Shown here one piece after another: positions 25,916 to 37,497 of a stretch of 64,000 nucleotides of DNA. Positions within the stretch are counted from its first letter, which is position 1. Each line of letters starts with the position of its first letter. The stretch covers positions 62,001 through 126,000 of the forward strand of contig NZ_QAJN01000002.1 of the NCBI RefSeq assembly GCF_003852425.1, written 5' to 3'. The DNA comes from Paucibacter sp. KBW04. GTDB lineage: Bacteria > Pseudomonadota > Gammaproteobacteria > Burkholderiales > Burkholderiaceae_C. The notes under the pieces are model-generated. The model was not told the origin of the DNA and searched no databases. It saw only the letters and a list, made by a program, of their open reading frames with translations. Made by a program: the position numbers and the translations under genes.

Positions 25916-26822
25916 CGCCGAACAAGCCTTGCGGCCTGACAAGCAAGAACAACAGCGCCAGCACATAGGCAAACCAGATCTCGATGCCGCCGCCCATCAA
26001 GGGGCCCAGGTACACCTCGGAGACCTTCTCGCCCACGCCTATCACCAGGCCGCCGATGATGGCGCCGGGCACCGAAGTCAACCCGCCCAGAATCACCACC
26101 GGCAAGGCTTTCAGTGCCACCAGGGAGAGCGAGAACTGCACGCCTAATTTGCTGCCCCAGATGACCCCGGCCACCAAGGCCACGATGCCGGCCACGGCCC
26201 AGACGATGACCCAGATGCGCGAGAGCGGGATGCCGATGGACTGGGCCGCTTGGTGGTCGTCGGCCACGGCGCGCAGCGCCCGGCCGGTCGAGGTCTTCTG
26301 AAAGAACAAGGCCAGCAGAACCACCATGGCCGCAGCGATCAAGGCGGCGTACAGGTCTTCCTTGTTGACCAGCACACCGCCTTCAAAAGTCTTCTCGAAC
26401 AAAAAGATCGGGTCCTTGGGCATGCCCACATCGATCTTGTAGATGTCCGAGCCGAACAAGGTCTGGCCCAGGCCTTCCAGCAGATAGGTCACGCCGATGG
26501 TGGCCATCAAAAGCGTGATGCCTTCTTGGTTGACCAGCTTGCCCAGCACCAGGCGCTCGATGAGCCAAGCCACCGCCACCATCACCGCGCAGGCGGCGAT
26601 AAAGCCCAGCACATTGACCAGCACCGGGTTGCTGATGCCCGTCCATTGCGGGATCCATTCGGTGAAGCGGGCCATGGCCAGGGCGGCGAACAGCACCATG
26701 GCCCCTTGCGCGAAATTGAACACCCCGCTGGCCTTGTAGATCAAGACAAAGCCCAGGGCGATCAGGCTGTACAGCATGCCCGTCATCAGGCCGCCGAAGA
26801 TGGTTTCAATCAAAAATCCCAT
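25893..26822 (-). CDS. livH: Branched-chain-amino-acid-type ABC permease, LivH type
   Basis: This 309-aa permease has about eight hydrophobic helices. The N-terminal part GLMTGMLYSLIALGFVLIYK and the loop KASGVFNFAQGAM are standard for LivH. The cytoplasmic contact loop TSTGRALRAVADDHQAAQSIGI is clear. The ATG at 26820-26822 is preferred over an in-frame TTG two codons upstream. It is 10 bases after livG, in the order livG-livH-livM. Confidence 0.93.
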   Translation of the reverse strand: MGFLIETIFGGLMTGMLYSLIALGFVLIYKASGVFNFAQGAMVLFAALAMARFTEWIPQWTGISNPVLVNVLGFIAACAVMVAVAWLIERLVLGKLVNQEGITLLMATIGVTYLLEGLGQTLFGSDIYKIDVGMPKDPIFLFEKTFEGGVLVNKEDLYAALIAAAMVVLLALFFQKTSTGRALRAVADDHQAAQSIGIPLSRIWVIVWAVAGIVALVAGVIWGSKLGVQFSLSLVALKALPVVILGGLTSVPGAIIGGLVIGVGEKVSEVYLGPLMGGGIEIWFAYVLALLFLLVRPQGLFGEKIIDRV

Positions 26823-26832
26823 GGCCAACCCT

Positions 26833-27615
26833 TTAGTGCGTCGTGCCGAGATAGGCGCGGATCACGTCTTCGTTACCCCGAACTTCATCGGGCGCGCCGT
26901 CGCCGATCTTCTTGCCGTAGTCCAGCACGACGACCCGGTCCGAGATGTCCATCACCACGCCCATATCGTGCTCAATCAAGACGATGGTGGTGCCGAACTC
27001 GTCGTTCACGTCCAGGATGAAGCGGCACATATCCTGCTTCTCTTCCACATTCATGCCGGCCATGGGCTCGTCCAGCAGCAAGACCTGCGGCTCCATGGCC
27101 AAGGCGCGGCCCAGGTCCACCCGCTTTTGCAGGCCATAGGGCAGGCGACCCACGGGTGTTTTGCGATAGGCCTGGATCTCCAGAAAGTCGATGATGCGTT
27201 CGACCTTCTCGCGCTGGGCGCTCTCTTCGCGCTCGGCCGGGCCCCAGCGCAGGGCCTGCATCAAGAGGCCGGTCTTCATATGCAGGGTACGGCCGGTCAT
27301 GATGTTGTCCAGCACGCTCATGCCCTTGAACAGGGCCAGGTTTTGAAAGGTGCGGGCCACGCCCATCTCGGCCACCTGGCGTGAGCTCAGGTGCTTGAAG
27401 GTCTTGCCACGGAAGGCGATGGAGCCCTGCTGCGGCTGATAGACACCGTTGATGCAATTGAGCATGGAGCTCTTGCCCGCGCCGTTGGGGCCGATGATGG
27501 CGCGGATCTCATGCTCGCGCACATTGAAGCTGATGTCCGTCAGCGCCTTCACGCCGCCGAAACTCAGGCTGATGTTTTGGATGTCGAGGATGACATCGCC
27601 AATCTTTTTAGCCAT
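26833..27615 (-). CDS. livG: ABC transporter ATP-binding protein, LivG type
   Basis: This is the second ATPase of the HAAT importer. The 260-aa protein shows Walker A GPNGAGKSS, the family's LPYGLQKRVDLGRAL signature region and Walker B VLLLDEPMAGMN, followed by the D-loop and H-loop (LIEHDMGVV). It overlaps the acyl-CoA ligase stop by one base (TGATG), so the ligase and transporter are co-translated. Confidence 0.94.
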   Translation of the reverse strand: MAKKIGDVILDIQNISLSFGGVKALTDISFNVREHEIRAIIGPNGAGKSSMLNCINGVYQPQQGSIAFRGKTFKHLSSRQVAEMGVARTFQNLALFKGMSVLDNIMTGRTLHMKTGLLMQALRWGPAEREESAQREKVERIIDFLEIQAYRKTPVGRLPYGLQKRVDLGRALAMEPQVLLLDEPMAGMNVEEKQDMCRFILDVNDEFGTTIVLIEHDMGVVMDISDRVVVLDYGKKIGDGAPDEVRGNEDVIRAYLGTTH

Positions 27616-29585
27616 CAGGCGGCCCTCCTCGTCGCTGCGGGTGCGAAGGTTTTCGCATCACTGATCTTCAGGTCAGCCGAGACCGAGCCCGCCCGGCCGT
27701 CCTCAAAGCGCACCGCGGTCTCGATGAATTGCGAGCTTTTGCCCCCGTAGAATGCGTCGATCAAGACCGCGTACTTCTCTGCAATCGCGCCACGCCTGAC
27801 CTTGCGGGTGCGGGTCAGCTCGCCGTCATCGGCATCCAACTCCTTGTGCAGGATCAGGAAGCGCGTGATCTGGCTGCCGGCCAGCAGCTCGTCCTCGGCC
27901 AGATCGGCGTTGACCTGCTCCACACAGTCGCGAATCAAGGCATAGACCTCGGGCTTTTGCGCCAGATCGGTATAGCCCGCGTAGGCGATATTGCGCCGCT
28001 CGGCCCAGTTGCCCACCGCATCGAAATCGATATTGATGAAGGCGCAGACCTTCTCGCGCCCATCGCCAAAGGCCACCGCCTCCTTAATGTGGGCAAAGAA
28101 CTTGAGCTTGTTCTCCACATACTTGGGCGCGAACATGGCGGCGTCGAAAGCGCCGCCCTTGAGCCGGCCCACATCCTTGGCGCGGTCGATGATCTTCAAA
28201 TGACCATGCGCGTCGATAAAGCCGGCGTCGCCGGTGTGGTACCAGCCTTCCGGCGTCAGCACCTCGGCGGTGGCCGCCTCGTTTTTGTAATAGCCCCTGA
28301 GCAATCCCGGCGATTTGACGAGGATCTCCCCGCTGTCGCTCAACTTGATTTCCACACCTTCGATGGGCACGCCCACCGTGTCGGCCCGTGCCTCGTGGTC
28401 CGGCTGCAGGCAGACGAACACCGCCGTCTCGGTCGAGCCATAAAGCTGCTTGAGATTGATGCCTATGCTGCGGTAGAAGCTGAACAGATCGGGGCCAATC
28501 GCCTCGCCCGCCGTGTAAGCCACCCGCACCCGACTGAAGCCCAGCGTGTTGCGCAGCGGGCCGTAAATGGCCAGATTGCCTAATGCGTATTTCAGGCGGT
28601 CCAGCAGCCCCACATCCTTGCCATCCATCAGGGCCGGGCCGACGCGGCGGGCCAGCTTCATGCAGGCCTGGAACAGCCAGCGCTTGGGTGCGGAGGCGTC
28701 TTCCATGCGGATCATCACACTGGTCAGCAGGCCCTCGAACACGCGCGGCGGGGCGAAGTAGTAGGTCGGCCCGATCTCCTTCAGATCGATGCTGACGGTG
28801 CTGGTGGACTCGGGGCAGTTCACCACGTAGCCGCAGGCGATCCACTGGGCGTAGCTGAAGATGTTCTGGCCAATCCAGGCGGGCGGCAGATAGGCCAACA
28901 CCTCCTCGGAAGCGGTGAGCTTGTCAAAGCGCGCACCGGCCTGGGCGCGGTCGATCAGGCTGGCATGGGTGTGGACCACGCCCTTGGGGTTGCCCGTCGT
29001 GCCCGAGGTGAAGAACATGGCCGCCACATCGCTGGCGCGACCCTGGCCCACGGCCTGGGCGTAAAAGTCTTGGTGCAGCTCCGCATGGGCGCGGCCGGCC
29101 GCGCAGAGCTGGTCCAGCGAGGCCAGGCCGGCTTCAGCATAGCTACGCAGGCCGCGCGGATCGTCGAACCAGATGTGGCCCAGCTGCGGGCAGTGCTCAC
29201 GCAGCTCCAGCATCTTGTCCACCTGCTCCTGGTCCTCCACCACCGCAAAAGCGATCTCTGCGTTATTGACCGGAAAAACAAATTCAGCCGCCACAGCGTC
29301 CTGATAAAGCGGCACGGGCACGGCCCCCAGGGACTGGGCGGCCAGCATGGCGGCCGACAGACGCGGCCGGTTCTCACCCACCACCAGCAAATGGTCGCCC
29401 CGGCGCAGGCCCGCATGCGCCAGGCCATGGGCCATCTCGCGGACCAGCGCGGCCAGCGCAGCCCAAGAGAGGGTCTGCCAGATGCCGTATTCCTTCTCGC
29501 GCAGGGCAGGAGCCTCGGGCCGCTGGGCCGCATGGGCCAGCAGAAGGCGTGGGAAGGTCGTCCCCTTGCTTGCTTCGTCGTCCAC
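27615..29585 (-). CDS. Long-chain acyl-CoA synthetase-like AMP-dependent ligase
   Basis: This adenylate-forming acid-CoA ligase is about 656 aa. Motifs include the P-loop FFTSGTTGNPKGVVHTH, LYGSTETAVF, GWYHTGDAGFID and the hinge DRAKDVGRLKGG. The protein begins in relatives just before GTTFPRLLL. I place the start at a GTG (29583-29585), because AAAGGAG lies 9 bases upstream; an ATG 39 bases earlier (29624) has no good ribosome-binding site. It is the first gene of the liv-type operon and divergent from a Crp/Fnr regulator. The substrate is unknown. Confidence 0.88.
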   Translation of the reverse strand: MDDEASKGTTFPRLLLAHAAQRPEAPALREKEYGIWQTLSWAALAALVREMAHGLAHAGLRRGDHLLVVGENRPRLSAAMLAAQSLGAVPVPLYQDAVAAEFVFPVNNAEIAFAVVEDQEQVDKMLELREHCPQLGHIWFDDPRGLRSYAEAGLASLDQLCAAGRAHAELHQDFYAQAVGQGRASDVAAMFFTSGTTGNPKGVVHTHASLIDRAQAGARFDKLTASEEVLAYLPPAWIGQNIFSYAQWIACGYVVNCPESTSTVSIDLKEIGPTYYFAPPRVFEGLLTSVMIRMEDASAPKRWLFQACMKLARRVGPALMDGKDVGLLDRLKYALGNLAIYGPLRNTLGFSRVRVAYTAGEAIGPDLFSFYRSIGINLKQLYGSTETAVFVCLQPDHEARADTVGVPIEGVEIKLSDSGEILVKSPGLLRGYYKNEAATAEVLTPEGWYHTGDAGFIDAHGHLKIIDRAKDVGRLKGGAFDAAMFAPKYVENKLKFFAHIKEAVAFGDGREKVCAFINIDFDAVGNWAERRNIAYAGYTDLAQKPEVYALIRDCVEQVNADLAEDELLAGSQITRFLILHKELDADDGELTRTRKVRRGAIAEKYAVLIDAFYGGKSSQFIETAVRFEDGRAGSVSADLKISDAKTFAPAATRRAA

Positions 29586-29682
29586 CGGAATTGTCTCCTT
29601 TGGGCTCGGCGGGCTTGTCGCCATGCGACAGGCCCACAGGCTTTGTTGTGGCCGGATAGTAGGCGCGACTTTGACGCCTGCC

Positions 29683-29698
29683 TGTCATTGCAACGACA
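29683..29698. promoter_or_regulatory. Candidate operator for the divergent Crp/Fnr-type regulator
   Basis: TGTCATTGCAACGACA is a near-perfect 16-bp palindrome (arms differ only at positions 5 and 12), with the form TGTC-N8-GACA. It lies midway between the start of the acyl-CoA ligase operon (29585) and the regulator start (29790). Crp/Fnr proteins bind two-fold symmetric sites of this size, so it is a good candidate site for autoregulation and operon control. Confidence 0.6.
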
Positions 29699-29789
29699 AT
29701 CCTAGGGAGACTCCGGGGGCGTGCTTTCCCGGAGGGATTTGACGGGCATTTGTAAGCCTCCTGTCACCCTCAGCGGAGAACACTGTGGG

Positions 29790-30515
29790 ATGCACTCCGT
29801 CGATGTATCCAGTCATGTCGCCCTGCGCCAACGTGCCAGAACCGCCACCGCCGCCGAGCTCGACGCCATCCCCTGGCTGAGCTTGCTCAGCCCCGAGCAG
29901 CGCGAGCGCGCGATTGCGCGGCTGGAGGTGGCCGACGCCGAGGTGGGCGAGCGCATCTGCCGCATCGGCCGCAAGGCCAATTTCTGGTTCGGCGTCATCG
30001 ACGGCCTGCTGAAGATGAGCAATGACGACTCATCCGGCCAGCCCATCACCTTCACCGGCGTGCCGCCGGGCGGCTGGTTTGGTGAGGGCACTTTGCTCAA
30101 GCGCGAGTGCTACCGCTACAACATCCAGGTGCTGCGGCCCAGCATCGTGGCCGGCCTGCCCATCGACAGCTTTCACGAGCTGCTGGAGAACAGCATCGCC
30201 TTCAACCGCTTCATGCTGAACCAATTGAATGAGCGGCTCGGGCAATTCATCGCCGCCCGCGAGATCGACCGCATCAGCGACCCCGATCTGCGCGTGGCCC
30301 GCAATCTGGCCGCACTCTTCCACCCCCAGCTCTACCCCGGTGTGGGCAGCATGTTGCGCATCACCCAGCAGGAGCTAGGCTATCTGGTGGGTTTGTCGCG
30401 CCAGCGCGTCAATCAAGCCCTCAACCGCCTGGCCCGAGATCAGCTGATCAGCATCGAGTACGGCGGCCTGCGGGTGCTCAATCTGGCGGGTTTGCAGAGC
30501 TTTCCCAAGGTCTGA
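29790..30515 (+). CDS. Crp/Fnr-family transcriptional regulator
   Basis: This 241-aa regulator has an N-terminal cyclic-nucleotide-binding-like beta barrel (about residues 30-140, with GGWFGEGTLLKRECYRY) and a C-terminal winged HTH (ITQQELGYLVGLSRQRVNQ followed by ALNRLARDQLI). There is no Fnr-type N-terminal cysteine cluster, so an oxygen-sensing role is unlikely. The ligand is unknown. The ATG at 29790 starts MHSVDV; a further 23 codons upstream are open but lack homology. It is divergent from the CoA-ligase/liv operon, which it probably controls. Confidence 0.87.
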   Translation: MHSVDVSSHVALRQRARTATAAELDAIPWLSLLSPEQRERAIARLEVADAEVGERICRIGRKANFWFGVIDGLLKMSNDDSSGQPITFTGVPPGGWFGEGTLLKRECYRYNIQVLRPSIVAGLPIDSFHELLENSIAFNRFMLNQLNERLGQFIAAREIDRISDPDLRVARNLAALFHPQLYPGVGSMLRITQQELGYLVGLSRQRVNQALNRLARDQLISIEYGGLRVLNLAGLQSFPKV

Positions 30516-30558
30516 GTGCGGGCCAGGCACTGTCGCGGCGCGGCTGTGGCGGTAAAAA

Positions 30559-30566
30559 TAATGCCC
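30559..30566. promoter_or_regulatory. TAATGCCC element upstream of the receptor-kinase operon
   Basis: TAATGCCC occurs about 65 bases before the Bug receptor start. A matching TAATACCC occurs on the minus strand at 20772-20779, upstream of the classical Bug gene. The shared octamer is suggestive, but two sites in high-GC DNA are weak evidence. Confidence 0.25.
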
Positions 30567-30631
30567 TAATTACATGGCGCTTTGCAGTAGGCTTCTTGCT
30601 GGAACCAGCCTCACTCAGATGGAGTCGTCCG

Positions 30632-31723
30632 ATGAGTTTTTCCTGCAGGCTCAAGGCCAGGATGGAGCAAAGCGTCGATCAGGGCCCGCCACCTCCTTTC
30701 GCTGCCGCAAGGCCCGCGCCTTATGCGAGACGCTGGGCACTGGGCCTGCTTGCCGCGCTGCTGCCCGGCTGGGCCTTGGCTGCCGGCACGGCGCGCACGC
30801 CTGAGCGCTACCCCGAGCGCGAAATCAAGCTCCTGATCCCCTACGCCCAGGGCGGCGACGCGGACGGCACGGCCCGCCGCCTGGCGCCGCTGGCCCAAAA
30901 GCATTTGCCGGGCGCCCAGTTCCTGCTGGAGAACCGGGTCGGCAACTCCGGCATGACGGCCGCCCAGGAACTGGCCTCCAGCCCCAAGGACGGCTACACC
31001 TTGATGCTGGGTCGGGTGGGCAATCTGGTGATCGCGCCGGCACTCAGCGCACAAGGCGGCTACGACTGGCAGGCCTTCAGCTTTCTGGCCGTGCTGGAGA
31101 TCAGCCCCATGGTCTGCGCCGTGGGCAAGAATTCCAAGCTTTCGAACCCGCGCGAGTTGCTCAATGAGCTGCGCCGCAGCCCCGGCAAGCTCAAGTACGC
31201 CACCGCCGGCGCGGGCAGCATCCAGAACATGAGCGTCAGCTATATGCTCAAGCTCGGCGGCCTCAAGCCCACGGCGGCCAGCGCCCTGCACCTGAGCAGC
31301 TCGGGCGAGGTCTTGCAGGCGCTGGAGCGCGGCGAGGTGGACTTCATCTGCAGCAATGCCTCCACCGTCATTCCCAGGGTCAAGGAGGGCCGGCTGAACG
31401 CCTTGTTCAGCACCTCCAGCACCCGCATGTCGGAGTTCAGCCAGATCCCCACGGCCAGCGAGGTCGGCCTGCGCGATATGGTCAAGCTCTCGGGCTGGTC
31501 GGCCCTGGTGGCGCCACGCGGCCTGCCGGCTGCGGTGCTGGCCCAATGGCAGGACGCGCTCAAACGCGTGGCCCGCGACCCTGAATGGCTGAGTGCCACC
31601 CCTCAGTTCGGCAGCAGCGGCATCCAGTTCGACGCCAAGGCAGCGGAGCGCTTCGCGCGCGAGCAAGCCAGCTTGTTCGAGGAGCTGGCCGTGCTCAGCC
31701 GCATGCAGGGCAGTGCCCCATGA
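30632..31723 (+). CDS. Bug-family periplasmic receptor paired with a hybrid kinase
   Basis: This is a 363-aa Bug/TctC-like binding protein. The N-terminal 50 residues include a signal segment (RRWALGLLAALLPGWALAAG) after an unusually long, charged leader. Bug core motifs follow: YPEREIKLLIPYAQGGDAD, DGYTLMLGRVGN and ASEVGLRDM. Two conserved cysteines (PMVCAV and DFICSN) could form a disulfide. The ATG at 30632 has GGAG 7 bases upstream. A CHASE hybrid histidine kinase starts 80 bases downstream and no TctA/TctB permease is near, so a sensory rather than transport role is inferred. Confidence 0.87.
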   Translation: MSFSCRLKARMEQSVDQGPPPPFAAARPAPYARRWALGLLAALLPGWALAAGTARTPERYPEREIKLLIPYAQGGDADGTARRLAPLAQKHLPGAQFLLENRVGNSGMTAAQELASSPKDGYTLMLGRVGNLVIAPALSAQGGYDWQAFSFLAVLEISPMVCAVGKNSKLSNPRELLNELRRSPGKLKYATAGAGSIQNMSVSYMLKLGGLKPTAASALHLSSSGEVLQALERGEVDFICSNASTVIPRVKEGRLNALFSTSSTRMSEFSQIPTASEVGLRDMVKLSGWSALVAPRGLPAAVLAQWQDALKRVARDPEWLSATPQFGSSGIQFDAKAAERFAREQASLFEELAVLSRMQGSAP

Positions 31724-31803
31724 GTGCAGCGTGAGTCCGGCATGAGTGCAGCAGCAACACCCACCGGCCCAGGAGCCCAGGTCTGAGCAGGCCTCCTTCG
31801 CCC

Positions 31804-35202
<3,399 letters not shown>

Positions 35203-35238
35203 TACCGCATCTCGAAGCGGGGGGGCTGGCTTGCGCGA

Positions 35239-36615
35239 TCAGGATGGCAGCGCGTTTTTGTAGACCTTGCCGTCCTTCATGATCAGCAAGAAATTCTTGG
35301 CCGGGTCGGCGATCAGCTGGATGTTCTCCAGCGGATTGCCGTCCACCAGCAGCAGATCGGCCAGCGCGCCTTCCGCCACCACGCCCAGCTTGCCGCGATA
35401 AGGGCTGCGCGCACCGGCCAGGGCCAGCAGCTCGGCATTCACCGAGGTGCCCATCTTCAAGACCTCCACGGGGCTGAACCAGCGCGTCATCTTGGCCAGT
35501 TGCGCCCCCTGGGTGGCCGCGGCGCTGGCGTCGAACAAGGTGTCGGTGCCCCAGGCGGTCTTGATCTTGTATTTGCGGGCCAGGGCATAGGCGGTGTCGG
35601 TGCCGGCATACATCTCCAGCTGCTTCAGGCGATTGGGCGAGCCTTCCGGGAAGGGCGAAGGGCGGTCGTCCACAAAGGGCTGCAAGCTCCACCAAACACC
35701 TTTTTCGGCCATCAGCTTGGCGGTGGGCTCGTCCAGCAACTGGCCGTGGTCGATGCAGCGCACGCCGGCCTCGATGGCCTGGCGCACCGCCCGCGGCGTG
35801 TAGGCATGGACGGTGACGTAAGTGCCCCAGTTCTCGGCCGCCTCGACGGCGGCGCGCAGCTCGGGCACGGTGAACTGGGTGACGTCCAGCGGGTCGTAGC
35901 TGGAGGACACGCCACCACCGGCCATCAGCTTGAGCTGGGAGGCGCCCAGCGCCAGCAGCTCGCGGCTGCGTTGGCGCACGGTGTCGGCGCTGTCGGCGAT
36001 GACGGCGGCGCCCACGCGCTCGCTAAAGCTGTACTCGCCGGGCCGCGCGGGCAACTCGTTAGGCAGGCGGAAGTCGCCATGGCCGCCGGTTTGCGAGATG
36101 AAGGCACCGGAAGGGAAGATGCGCGGCCCGTTGACCAGGCCTGCATCGATGCCGCGCTTGAGGCCGAACACCGGCCCGCCCAGATCGCGGATGGTGGTGA
36201 AGCCCCGCATCAGCATGTCGTTGGCCGCCTTCACCGCCGCCACATTGACGAAACCCACATCGCTGGTGAGGATGACCATCTGCGGCACGGTGGCAAACAT
36301 GATGTGGGTGTGGGCGTCGATCAACCCTGGCATGAGGGTGCGGCCCTCGCCTTGCACCCGGCTCACCTCGGCGCCGGCCGGCACCGAAATGGGCGCGCTG
36401 GAAATCGTCTTCACCACATTGCCCATCACCAGCACATTGGCCGGGGCGCTGAGCTTGTCGGCCGTGCCGTTGAAGACGCGCACATTCTCGAACAGCACGC
36501 CGCTGGGCTTGGGCGCAGACGCAGTGGCTGCCGCTTGGGCGAGCGCCAAACCTTGGCTTGCAACACCGCCCAGCATCAGCAAGGCGCTCAGGATTTTTCT
36601 ACGCTTGATTCGCAT
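35239..36615 (-). CDS. Exported amidohydrolase-family metal-dependent hydrolase
   Basis: This 458-aa member of the amidohydrolase superfamily resembles imidazolonepropionase-like and Xaa-Pro or arginine-carboxypeptidase-type enzymes. A signal peptide is visible (RRKILSALLMLGGVASQGLA). Metal-binding residues appear in DAHTHIM, in VHAYTPRA, in DHGQLL and in GTDTLFD, so the site looks complete. The C-terminal part (GVVAEGALADLLLVDGNPLE) is the family's composite beta domain. The ATG at 36613-36615 is chosen because it places the basic n-region correctly. It converges with the kinase gene. The substrate is not predictable. Confidence 0.87.
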   Translation of the reverse strand: MRIKRRKILSALLMLGGVASQGLALAQAAATASAPKPSGVLFENVRVFNGTADKLSAPANVLVMGNVVKTISSAPISVPAGAEVSRVQGEGRTLMPGLIDAHTHIMFATVPQMVILTSDVGFVNVAAVKAANDMLMRGFTTIRDLGGPVFGLKRGIDAGLVNGPRIFPSGAFISQTGGHGDFRLPNELPARPGEYSFSERVGAAVIADSADTVRQRSRELLALGASQLKLMAGGGVSSSYDPLDVTQFTVPELRAAVEAAENWGTYVTVHAYTPRAVRQAIEAGVRCIDHGQLLDEPTAKLMAEKGVWWSLQPFVDDRPSPFPEGSPNRLKQLEMYAGTDTAYALARKYKIKTAWGTDTLFDASAAATQGAQLAKMTRWFSPVEVLKMGTSVNAELLALAGARSPYRGKLGVVAEGALADLLLVDGNPLENIQLIADPAKNFLLIMKDGKVYKNALPS

Positions 36616-36699
36616 TCTCGGCAGTCCCAGTTTGAGATGGCGAAAGACCATCTTTACTGTCGATTCTGCGTCAGAACCAGCCTCGCGCCGAGCTCAGGA

Positions 36700-37287
36700 T
36701 CAGGCGCCAAAAGGCGTGGGCAGGGGCAGGGTGTGGGGCGTGTTGGCGTAGTGCGCCGCGCTCATCTCGTAGAGCAGGCTGGGGGGCTGGCCGGGCACAT
36801 CGGCGAGTGAGCCCTTGAGCCGCATGCCGATGCGCTCCAGCGTCTTGCGCGAGGGCATATTGGCCGGCCGCACCACGGCCAGCACGGCCGGGGCATAGAG
36901 CTGCTCAAAGGCCAGGGCCAGCGCGGCCAAGGCCATTTCGGAGGCATAGCCCTGACCCCAGGCCTGGGGCCGGAAGCGGAAGTACAGATTCAAGCCCGTC
37001 GGCCCCAGGCTGGGCTTGGCCATGATGCCGCCAAAGCCCAGCAATTGCTCGGGCTGCTCCCGCGAGGCAATCGCCCAGTAGCCAAAGCCCTGCGCCTGCC
37101 AATGCGCGAGCCAGCCCTGCAGCAAGGCCTCGGCCTCCTGTGTCGAGCGCATGGGGCCACCCGGATTGAAGCGGTTGGTGATGGGGTCGGCGTGGATCTC
37201 GAAGATCGCTGCCAAATCCGCTGCGGCCGGCTGGCGCAGCAGCAAACGGTTCGTCTCTATCGCCTCCAAAGACGCCTGCAATGTCAT
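36700..37287 (-). CDS. GNAT acetyltransferase, RimJ/RimL type
   Basis: This 195-aa N-acetyltransferase has the RimJ/RimL-like opening ETNRLLLRQPAAADL, the acetyl-CoA-binding region YFRFRPQAWGQGYASEM (a Q/RxxGxG-like loop) and the late motif NMPSRKTLERIGMRLKG. The ATG at 37285-37287 has GGAG 9 bases upstream; a GTG 15 bases further is possible. Its target is unknown. It is divergent from the SOS mutasome operon. Confidence 0.85.
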   Translation of the reverse strand: MTLQASLEAIETNRLLLRQPAAADLAAIFEIHADPITNRFNPGGPMRSTQEAEALLQGWLAHWQAQGFGYWAIASREQPEQLLGFGGIMAKPSLGPTGLNLYFRFRPQAWGQGYASEMALAALALAFEQLYAPAVLAVVRPANMPSRKTLERIGMRLKGSLADVPGQPPSLLYEMSAAHYANTPHTLPLPTPFGA

Positions 37288-37452
37288 GTGTTCCGGCTCC
37301 ACAAAGATGACGAACTGGTGAAAACCCTGATTCTGAACCGTAAAACGGCGTCGGGACCCAGAGCCCCCTCAAACAAAGGATGTTTGCGAGAAATCTTGCG
37401 GGCAAGCCACCTAGCGTGCCAAGAAACTTCCGGCCCCTGCCGCCTTGTCATA

Positions 37453-37472
37453 TACTGTACAAACATACAGTA
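37453..37472. promoter_or_regulatory. LexA-binding SOS box of the imuA operon
   Basis: CTGTACAAACATACAG (37455-37470) matches the LexA consensus CTGT-N8-ACAG exactly, and the symmetry extends to TACTGT...ACAGTA. It is centred about 35 bases before the imuA start. DNA damage would therefore induce imuA-imuB-dnaE2. Confidence 0.92.
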
Positions 37473-37497
37473 GTTAATCTGCCAAGCGCTTTTCTCC

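Noticed and set aside
29585-29624. ATG at 29624 as the start of the acyl-CoA ligase
   Set aside because: A GTG at 29585 has a strong AAAGGAG at good spacing and better matches the family start.
31742-31786. 14-codon open frame (MSAAATPTG...) as a leader peptide before the first hybrid kinase
   Set aside because: No ribosome-binding site and no run of regulatory codons. It partly duplicates the end of the Bug gene (ATGAGTGCAGC at 31720 and 31742), so a chance repeat is more likely.
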